NCBI GenBank assembly: GCA_002715725.1
Contig: PAZU01000054.1
Location: 1 to 38,792 of the forward strand
Source of the DNA: Methanobacteriota archaeon
Lineage (GTDB): Archaea > Thermoplasmatota > Poseidoniia > Poseidoniales > Poseidoniaceae
DNA: 38,792 nt
Reading direction: 5' to 3'
Made by a program: the position numbers and the translations under genes. Position 1 is the stretch's first letter. The number at the start of each line of letters is the position of its first letter. Under the pieces are notes generated by a model. It did no database searches and was not told the origin of the DNA. It was given only the letters and a program-made list of their open reading frames with translations. Below are positions 1 to 7,167 of this stretch, piece after piece.

Positions 1-170
1 CATACGATGGCCCAGCACCTATCGTTGAGGATATCTATGGAGAAAATTACGGCGTGGACAGAGGAAATGGTGCAATCCCAATCGAGTTCTACATCAACAA
101 ATGGGGATTTCCAGACGGATTTGGAAAAACTGATTATGAGAAAGAAATAGCAAGCAAAAACGAAATTTAG
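1..170 (+). CDS. 3' end of a CDS truncated by the window start; product unknown
   Basis: Open frame from position 3 to TAG at 168-170: YDGPAPIVEDIYGENYGVDRGNGAIPIEFYINKWGFPDGFGKTDYEKEIASKNEI*. No family recognised. Confidence 0.6.
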   Translation, partial: YDGPAPIVEDIYGENYGVDRGNGAIPIEFYINKWGFPDGFGKTDYEKEIASKNEI

Positions 171-240
171 ACCGGAAGTGGATATAAAGAGGCTTAATGA
201 GCTACATCTTTGCATTTTATGATACAAATCCACAAGTAAC

Positions 241-705
241 TCAGTTAGTAACTCCACCGGCTATGAAACCGAAGAACCAAAACCACATCAATCCTCCAAT
301 AATCAAAGCTATTTTCGCAGAAATACGTGCCCCTGCACGGAAACTTTTTACAAAAGTCCCACTACTTTTTGCAATACCAAAACCGATTACAGGCCATAGT
401 ATAAGTGAACACATGAAGTACATTAAACCCATTAGATCTGGAGAAGAGTTACCTGAAAGAATCCCAGTAGATACCAATATGGAAATTAAGATTGGAAAAC
501 TTACGGGGACAAGTAAACCAATCCAGAAATTCTGGTCTTTGATTTCAATCTCGAAATTATCTTCATCACCAACTTGGAACTCTTGTTCACAGATGGGGCA
601 AAGTACTTTTCCAGAATAATTCAATGGAGATGCTAAACTTTTGTCGCAAGAAGGGCATGTTACCATCACTTTATCTTCTACAATTTCGGGCAAATCAGAT
701 GACAC
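241..705 (-). CDS. Small membrane protein with N-terminal zinc-ribbon (CPSC...CPIC) and hydrophobic C-terminal domain
   Basis: 154-aa ORF with GTG start; CPSCDKS...LCPICEQEF motif followed by 3-4 hydrophobic segments; directly follows the stop of the upstream gene. Confidence 0.75.
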   Translation of the reverse strand: MSSDLPEIVEDKVMVTCPSCDKSLASPLNYSGKVLCPICEQEFQVGDEDNFEIEIKDQNFWIGLLVPVSFPILISILVSTGILSGNSSPDLMGLMYFMCSLILWPVIGFGIAKSSGTFVKSFRAGARISAKIALIIGGLMWFWFFGFIAGGVTN

Positions 706-1056
706 TTAAGCACCCCCTGAGAGAGTTTGGATGGTTCCAATGGAAATAATGAAAGCAATCCATATTAGGGCCAACTTCAGCGACAATCGAGACCCTTTCT
801 CACAATGTGAATTCCCTGATTTTATCGCTCGACGAATCATCAACCCTGACAATAATGGCCACAATATTAGATGCCCCAAAAACCAAAGTATAATGAAAAT
901 ATGTGTCACTGGTCTGTAAGGTCCACCCAAATTTGCATTTACTAAAATAATCAATGAAAGTAAAGAAATTCCCCATCCTACAAGAATTGGAATCCCTAAT
1001 CCAAACCAAAAACCTTGAAATCTTTGTTTGGCTTCATTGCTGACGAAGATTGACAT
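706..1056 (-). CDS. Small multi-pass membrane protein, apparent paralog of the 241..705 C-terminal domain
   Basis: 116-aa ORF; shares the pattern FWxGL..P...LILWP...SxKxALI with the neighbouring ORF. Confidence 0.75.
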   Translation of the reverse strand: MSIFVSNEAKQRFQGFWFGLGIPILVGWGISLLSLIILVNANLGGPYRPVTHIFIILWFLGHLILWPLLSGLMIRRAIKSGNSHCEKGSRLSLKLALIWIAFIISIGTIQTLSGGA

Positions 1057-1086
1057 TTAATTTCACACACCAAATCGGAGAAATGG

Positions 1087-2457
1087 TCACTCTTCCTCAG
1101 TAATTCCATCCCTGCAAAAGGCCTCCAAGAAGTCCACTCTCGCTTCAGTGAAACGGTAGGATGTTGCCTGGATTTGAAGCATCGACCTTTCCTTTTCCGT
1201 CACCACTCCGTCACTGATGGCAGCTTTGTACAATTCAATGTACGTAATTTCTTGAGACGTAAAGGATTCTGGCATAATGAGTGTTGAAAATTTTGACAGA
1301 GATGCAATTATCGGTTTCCGAAGCACAATGAAAGGCAAACCAATCAAAACCCCTCCGATCCATCCTCTGTCAAACAACGCTTCCATCGCTTCAGTAGCGA
1401 AGAGAAAGAGCAAAGCAAAAGTTCCAGTGAAAACTGCTGTAGTGAAACCTTTCCTCAATTTTTCATCGATACCAAAAACTTCGTTTTTAACCATGGCATA
1501 GGTAAATACCAGCCCTTCAAACAAGGCCGCCAACACCACAGTCGTTGGCAACAGTGGGCCAACCGCAATCAATAATTTCGGAACCTGCTCATCGGGATTG
1601 AACGGATGGGTGTTGAGAGTTGGAGATTCTCCAAGAACCCCAATCAGCGTAAAGAGCATCAAAATGGTTGTGATTTGCAACACTGCTTTACCAAAAAAAC
1701 CGAGTTGAACGGCCCTTATCTCTACCTTTTGATGGGGCTCTTCCTGCTTGCTTTCTGAGTAGATTTTGTTAATTGAAAGTGCAGCATAAATAGCTCCGAG
1801 AGTTGGTAAAAGAAGAAGGATCCTGCTCAGCGGCTCAAGAGTGGGTGACGATAATGTCATTGGAAACACTGAATTCCAAGATTCTGGACAAGTGATGATG
1901 AACGGCATGGGCTCTCCTGAAGCCGTCGAACCAGTTCCGCTACCTACCGTGGAACAGTAAGTCCAGCCGACGTCACCTATTGCTTCATGTGTTCCACCCA
2001 TGAGAGCGCTAATGGAAAACACAACAGTCGCGCACAGCACTGGGAGGAAATATAATCCTCGACCGCTCAAAAATCTGGAAATGCGGCCTCCCCACTCCTT
2101 TTTTGAATAGAACGAGGGGGCTAAGATGTACAAGAAAAAGAGTTGTAAGGACATTATGTAATAGACAACACGTGCATTTGAAAGAAACGAAAGGTAAGTC
2201 TCTGGCCATGAATAGAGCCAGAAGAGCATTGATGATGCGCACCTAACAGCTTCGGTCATAAGCATAAATGCCATGAAACGGTTTTTTCCCTTAGACGGGT
2301 CGGCTCTGTAGATGAGGACTGAAAGAAATACAAGAAACACCGCTGATACGATGCTAAACATCGCTAAAATGTGCCAATATCCAATGAAAGATGTCGAATA
2401 ATCAGCGTTTGAGATGGTACGCCAATAGTAAACAAGCGGTCCCCCTACATCTGCCAT
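1087..2457 (-). CDS. Multi-pass membrane protein with a possible TerB-like C-terminal helical domain
   Basis: 456-aa ORF with many hydrophobic helices; C-terminal YIELYKAAISDGVVTEKERSMLQIQATSYRFTEARVDFLE resembles the TerB-like 'A.ADG.i...E...l' pattern. Confidence 0.75.
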   Translation of the reverse strand: MADVGGPLVYYWRTISNADYSTSFIGYWHILAMFSIVSAVFLVFLSVLIYRADPSKGKNRFMAFMLMTEAVRCASSMLFWLYSWPETYLSFLSNARVVYYIMSLQLFFLYILAPSFYSKKEWGGRISRFLSGRGLYFLPVLCATVVFSISALMGGTHEAIGDVGWTYCSTVGSGTGSTASGEPMPFIITCPESWNSVFPMTLSSPTLEPLSRILLLLPTLGAIYAALSINKIYSESKQEEPHQKVEIRAVQLGFFGKAVLQITTILMLFTLIGVLGESPTLNTHPFNPDEQVPKLLIAVGPLLPTTVVLAALFEGLVFTYAMVKNEVFGIDEKLRKGFTTAVFTGTFALLFLFATEAMEALFDRGWIGGVLIGLPFIVLRKPIIASLSKFSTLIMPESFTSQEITYIELYKAAISDGVVTEKERSMLQIQATSYRFTEARVDFLEAFCRDGITEEE

Positions 2458-2558
2458 GAACCGAGACGAAAACTGTGGTATTATTCATTTTAGGTGTTTT
2501 TTGGAAATAGTAGGTTGGTTTGAATTTTCAGTGGGTATTTCAAACGACAAGGTTGTGG

Positions 2559-3587
2559 TCAAGGATTAAGAAACTCTGCAGTATCTTCTGCGGCTACTTC
2601 GAATAATGTTTGCCCTTTTGGTGCGAAGCAATGACCTGCATCAAGGTTCTTGATGTTGCATAAATCGGGATTGAAAATACTCTTTAGGTTAGCCAGTTTC
2701 TCGCAATCGCAGATTTTATCTGTTGTACCTGCGAGAACAAGCACAGGACTAGAAAGTGCCGCAAGACTCGCTTTGTTATCCTCAAGGAAAGACTTTGTTG
2801 ATGTGCAGTCGACATAAAGTTGATCATAAAATTTCACCCAATGTCCTTCAGGATAATATTCAGAACGCAAGGCCGCAAGACCACTCATGATGAAGCTAGG
2901 CAACATGTCCTCCTCTTCTAAGCCAAGCCAATCCTGAAACCAATTCTGCATTTCTTCACGCCCCTCCCATGCGGCAAGACTGCTCCATTGTTTGGATTCA
3001 AACAAGGCGTTGTAAGTCTCAGTTGTGGCCTCGTTGTAATAATATGGTGCTAGCAATACCAATCGATTGACACTGCTTGGGTTTCTAACCGCATAATTAG
3101 TTGCTATTGAGCCCCCTAGTGAGTACCCCATAAGATCGAATGATTCAGTTAATCCAAGCTTGGTCAAAAACCTCTCTAAGCAAGCTGTCATTGCATCAAG
3201 GGAACATCCAGGTTCAACAAAATTCTCATTCATCGATGCTCGTTTTCCATGATATGGTAACTCAAAAATGATTATTCTTCGATTGGGAATAAGTTTGAGC
3301 AAATCCGCCATTTGTACACCCATGAGGCGCATGTAGGCGCTAAGTCCAGGTACAATTACGAGTGGTTTTTCTTTGGCCTGTTGGTTATTCATTCGTTCTA
3401 AATACCAAGCCGTACGTCCATTATCCAAAACTATGCTCTTCTCTTGGAGTTTAGATTTTGACAGTTGACTCGACATGTCCAACTTCACGAGAGTTTTGCC
3501 CAGCATGGGTAAGTAGAAGGGAGAGAGGAACCACAGAAAACCAACAAGGAATGTTAGTGACAAAATTACAGTTATAGTGTCTGTCAT
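2559..3587 (-). CDS. Alpha/beta hydrolase fold protein with N-terminal hydrophobic anchor
   Basis: 342 aa; PLVIVPGLSAYMRLMG, nucleophile elbow MGYSLGGSIATNYA, late DAGHCF histidine motif. Confidence 0.85.
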   Translation of the reverse strand: MTDTITVILSLTFLVGFLWFLSPFYLPMLGKTLVKLDMSSQLSKSKLQEKSIVLDNGRTAWYLERMNNQQAKEKPLVIVPGLSAYMRLMGVQMADLLKLIPNRRIIIFELPYHGKRASMNENFVEPGCSLDAMTACLERFLTKLGLTESFDLMGYSLGGSIATNYAVRNPSSVNRLVLLAPYYYNEATTETYNALFESKQWSSLAAWEGREEMQNWFQDWLGLEEEDMLPSFIMSGLAALRSEYYPEGHWVKFYDQLYVDCTSTKSFLEDNKASLAALSSPVLVLAGTTDKICDCEKLANLKSIFNPDLCNIKNLDAGHCFAPKGQTLFEVAAEDTAEFLNP

Positions 3588-3727
3588 GTTATTTCCATCA
3601 CTGTTATGCCTATTTATTTTTACACTTTATTCATCATAGAAAAATTAAATCATACCTGCAAGGAATTCCTTCGAATACCGCATTGCATAGGATAACCTTT
3701 GCTTGGGCAAAAACCATGAAACATGTA

Positions 3728-4531
3728 TCAAGCGATACGCTCGACCGTCTCTGGAGTGATTCCTTCTTCTGGGGTAACTCTGAAAACCATAATCGACAGA
3801 TTTTCAGGTGCGTTTCTAAACTTAGAAACGGTCATCGAAGTTTCGAAATCTGAACCAATTGTTCTTACCTTGAAGTCACAAACCATGTCGGCAATAGCAG
3901 CCATTTCTTGCTTGATTGCAGGAGTAATAGTGTCCTTTGAAACTGTGACGAACAAAATTCCACGATGGATTTGAGTGTGTGCTTGCATCATACGCAACAT
4001 TGCAACTACTCTACTCTGGTCTTCTCTTTGCATGAAGAAATCAAGTGAATCAATAACCGCTCTGAAATAAGGACCCATTGCCATAATCTCGTTAGTCATC
4101 TCTGTCAAGAAATCTTGAGTGTCATCATCTACAAACCTAGTTTGAGCTAAACGCTGGATATCTGGTAATTTGAAGCCTTCAAGGCGGTAACGGCTGGCTA
4201 GCAGTTCCTTCTCCAAAACCTTAGCGTTGTATTCTTCACCAAGAGTCCTGACAGCGATATCTGTTGGCCACTTGTACTTGTTGAAAACCCTTGCAATCTC
4301 CAATTGACTCTCGTTTGTGGAAATCAAGATTGTATTATCAGGTTCTTCAGCAGGAGATGTTAGTTGCTTTGCAAACAATTCTGAACCTGCACCAGTTTCG
4401 GTAAAACCGACCACCAAGAATCCTCTTGGAACACCACCATTCATTGCATTATCGAACTTCGGAACACCAAAACTTCCCACGCTACCAAAGAATTCCTCAT
4501 CATCAGGACTGAATTTGATTTGTTTACTCAT
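3728..4531 (-). CDS. KaiC/RecA-superfamily ATPase-like protein with degenerate P-loop (KaiC-like 3)
   Basis: 267 aa; KaiC-like N-terminus FGVPKFDNAMNGGVPRGFLVVGFTETGAGSE, where GxxxxGK[ST] has become GFTETGAGSE; Walker B-like YFRAVIDSLDFF retained. Confidence 0.75.
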   Translation of the reverse strand: MSKQIKFSPDDEEFFGSVGSFGVPKFDNAMNGGVPRGFLVVGFTETGAGSELFAKQLTSPAEEPDNTILISTNESQLEIARVFNKYKWPTDIAVRTLGEEYNAKVLEKELLASRYRLEGFKLPDIQRLAQTRFVDDDTQDFLTEMTNEIMAMGPYFRAVIDSLDFFMQREDQSRVVAMLRMMQAHTQIHRGILFVTVSKDTITPAIKQEMAAIADMVCDFKVRTIGSDFETSMTVSKFRNAPENLSIMVFRVTPEEGITPETVERIA

Positions 4532-4543
4532 CTAATCACGCTC

Positions 4544-5143
4544 CTAATGAATTACTACCTGTCCACGGTCGATCAAGTCTGTACAGTAAAGGTCAAGATT
4601 GGAAAGAACTGTTGGTGGCACCTGGTCAGGTATGTTTAGAATAACAGACAGAACCTCTCTTTGTCTGAAAGTGTTGATGAAGGTGTGAAGATATTCTGCT
4701 AGCATTCTCTCTTCATTGTAAATCGCTAATGCATTGACTGAATCAATAAGAACGAAATTTCTCTCATTGTTTGAGATTCTCAAGATGTAAAGAGTTCTCA
4801 GCAATACGCTTTCGAGCATAATTGGGCTGTCAACGAATGTAATATTGCTGTAAGGTACTTCCGTGCCTCCCAAAATTCCTGAGGAAACCAAGTCGACGAA
4901 TTGAATGTTGGAAACATCAACACCAATTGCCTCGAATGCTTCGATAATCTCGACTGCGCCACGAGTAGCGCAAATGTAAACTCCGCCCATTTCGAACATT
5001 TGCATGAGTGGAATCATTGTGGATGCTGTTACCATAAACGCATTTGAGTTGCCACACCTAACTTGAATTGAAGAATTCAAACTGACCTCGGTCAATTGCT
5101 CAGCAATTCTTTGATCTAATTCAAACATTTTCAGGACCCCCAT
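4544..5143 (-). CDS. KaiC/RecA-like domain protein lacking a P-loop (KaiC-like 2)
   Basis: 199 aa; Walker B-like NFVLIDSVNALAIY present, no GxxxxGK[ST]; sits between two KaiC-like genes on the same strand. Alternative start at 5128. Confidence 0.65.
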   Translation of the reverse strand: MGVLKMFELDQRIAEQLTEVSLNSSIQVRCGNSNAFMVTASTMIPLMQMFEMGGVYICATRGAVEIIEAFEAIGVDVSNIQFVDLVSSGILGGTEVPYSNITFVDSPIMLESVLLRTLYILRISNNERNFVLIDSVNALAIYNEERMLAEYLHTFINTFRQREVLSVILNIPDQVPPTVLSNLDLYCTDLIDRGQVVIH

Positions 5144-5931
5144 CTGTTAGTTTTGTCACTAACTGCTCCCCATTTCAGCATTGGGGTTAGCATTACTCCA
5201 AGCGGCGTCAATTCAATAGCGTGCTTTGCACGACTGTGAGATGTACCTCGCATTTTGACCACTTGTAAAAATCTCAACAAGTGACCCATCCTTTCTACAT
5301 CGCCCATAACGATGATTCCGTCAGCAATAGCCTCTTCTACACCGAATGATGACCAGTGCGCATTTTCAGAAGCTGAAGTAATCTCTGAAATCAAAATCGT
5401 AGTACATCCAAGAGTTGCCAACTTCTTTCCTAGAGTAAACAAGAAATCTCTAATCAACTGCTCACTCTTAATCTTGTAACAAAGAGTAGTTACAGAATCG
5501 ATGACCAATCTTGTGACACCAATCGTATTGACTATGTCTACAATTGCTTTAATCAAAGCGTGAACGTCATCCAAATCAAATGATGCTTTGTCAAGACCTA
5601 GCCAAGAATACAATACGTCCATATCGAATACGTTAATCAGCCCGCTATCGATCATGTTCATGTCAAAGAAAGCATATTGACGAATATTTTCCAGCAATTT
5701 AACACTCGGTTCTGTTGCTGTAAAGTGCGCACACGCCTCTCCTGCTAAAGCACCACGAACCAGGAATTCCATTCCCAGAGTAGTCTTTCCAGAACCACAA
5801 GTTCCAGCAGCCAAAACTGTAGAACCGTAAGGGATTCCACCTCGCAGGATTTCATCCATTCCGTGGATGCCCGTGATACAACGGTCGCGGGTGTAAACAG
5901 TTGCAGGTTGCATGGCTAACATACAACCCAA
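5131..5931 (-). CDS. KaiC-like RecA-superfamily ATPase with intact Walker A (KaiC-like 1)
   Basis: 266 aa; TGIHGMDEILRGGIPYGSTVLAAGTCGSGKTTLGMEFL (Walker A), TRLVIDSVTTLC (Walker B), VVKMRGTSHSRAKH typical of KaiC-like proteins. Confidence 0.9.
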   Translation of the reverse strand: MGCMLAMQPATVYTRDRCITGIHGMDEILRGGIPYGSTVLAAGTCGSGKTTLGMEFLVRGALAGEACAHFTATEPSVKLLENIRQYAFFDMNMIDSGLINVFDMDVLYSWLGLDKASFDLDDVHALIKAIVDIVNTIGVTRLVIDSVTTLCYKIKSEQLIRDFLFTLGKKLATLGCTTILISEITSASENAHWSSFGVEEAIADGIIVMGDVERMGHLLRFLQVVKMRGTSHSRAKHAIELTPLGVMLTPMLKWGAVSDKTNRWGS

Positions 5932-5966
5932 TCAATCACACTAAATGAACGATACGCCAAAAACGC

Positions 5967-7073
5967 TCAGACTTCGCCCGGAGTTGGAGAATCTGAGACA
6001 TTCCATGAACTATCTTGAGAAGGAGAACCTCCATTCCAAACAATTGTGTTGCCAACAAGAATACCAGAAGATGCGCCCCACTCTATTTTACACACTTGAG
6101 TTCCTTGGCCTTCGTCCTCTTCAGCGAATAGCATTCTCAACCTACCAGTATTATCATCTAAGCCGCTGACTGAGCCAACTCCAAGGAATCCTGTAGAACC
6201 CAAATCATAGACTACGCTAGCATTCCCAACATCCTGTGAAGTTGGGTCTCCACTGAATAGAGCAATTCCCCCACCAGGAATTACGCCTTCTTTGTAGAGA
6301 TATTCGCTAGAACCAGCAGTCCCGCTGCGCTCGAATGACCAACCTTTCAATGACAAGGCGAATCCGTTGTAATTTTGAACTTCTATCCATTCTGGAGCAC
6401 CACTGGCAGGTCGTGGAGAGATTTCTGTAATCCTGAGAACCTTCGGAGCTTTACCTCCATCATGAACCTCAAGACTCACCGAAATTACATCTTGCCCACT
6501 AATGAAAGTTCTACTGGCAACAGATGAAGTACTTGCAGTGAATCTATCGGCGCCTCCATCAAACAAGACTTGGCCGACTCTAGATGAATTAGAGGAGGAT
6601 TCTACTTGAATAAGTAATCTCACTTGCAGTTCATCTGAAAGTCCTAATCCGCTAGTTATAGCCTCAATGCTGACATTTGACAGAGCTTCGATACGATCTA
6701 AATCTAATAATCCATTACTAATTATTCCCGGTTGTAGTACTCCTTCATACAATTTTGTAACCGGTACTAAGTGCCATTCCTCTGTAGCATTTGCCTGGTC
6801 TCTGACTCCGTCTACGTAGGGAACATACCATCCCTCACCATTAGTCAATCTATCCAAGCCATCTACTGCAGAACGGTCAATCAAATCGGAATATGGGTCA
6901 TTACTCCCCAATTCCAGTTGTGCCAATGACATAAATGCAGTCAATATCATCAAGAATAATGTGAATGCAGAAAGGAACTCTACTACTGCAACAACCGCTT
7001 CTTCTCCTTGTTTAGGAGATTTGCGCAGGTGTTGAGGCCTCTGCATAATACAAGGGAGTCGCTCAAGAGTCAT
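5967..7073 (-). CDS. Membrane-anchored protein with lamin-tail-domain-like (LTD) region
   Basis: ORF track runs to 7196, but ATG at 7073 (MTLERL...) avoids overlap with the divergent gene at 7168; one hydrophobic N-terminal segment EAVVAVVEFLSAFTLFLMILTAFMSLAQL; LTD-like LRITEISPRPASGAPEWIEVQNYNGFALSLKGWSFER. Confidence 0.75.
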   Translation of the reverse strand: MTLERLPCIMQRPQHLRKSPKQGEEAVVAVVEFLSAFTLFLMILTAFMSLAQLELGSNDPYSDLIDRSAVDGLDRLTNGEGWYVPYVDGVRDQANATEEWHLVPVTKLYEGVLQPGIISNGLLDLDRIEALSNVSIEAITSGLGLSDELQVRLLIQVESSSNSSRVGQVLFDGGADRFTASTSSVASRTFISGQDVISVSLEVHDGGKAPKVLRITEISPRPASGAPEWIEVQNYNGFALSLKGWSFERSGTAGSSEYLYKEGVIPGGGIALFSGDPTSQDVGNASVVYDLGSTGFLGVGSVSGLDDNTGRLRMLFAEEDEGQGTQVCKIEWGASSGILVGNTIVWNGGSPSQDSSWNVSDSPTPGEV

Positions 7074-7167
7074 GAGGGTGTCGCCCGAAAAAAAGTCAAT
7101 CTCTCCAATTGCAGCCAAACATACCCTTGTCACCGATTGATATTTGAGGGGCGGATGGTAGGACAAC

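Noticed and set aside
3660-3671. 12-bp perfect palindrome AAGGAATTCCTT in the gap after the KaiC-3 gene
   Set aside because: A short palindrome in AT-rich DNA is expected by chance; no second site or conservation can be shown from this window.
3728-5931. KaiC genes as a circadian clock or archaellum motor
   Set aside because: No kaiA/kaiB or arl genes are present in the window; KaiC-like proteins are a broad archaeal family.
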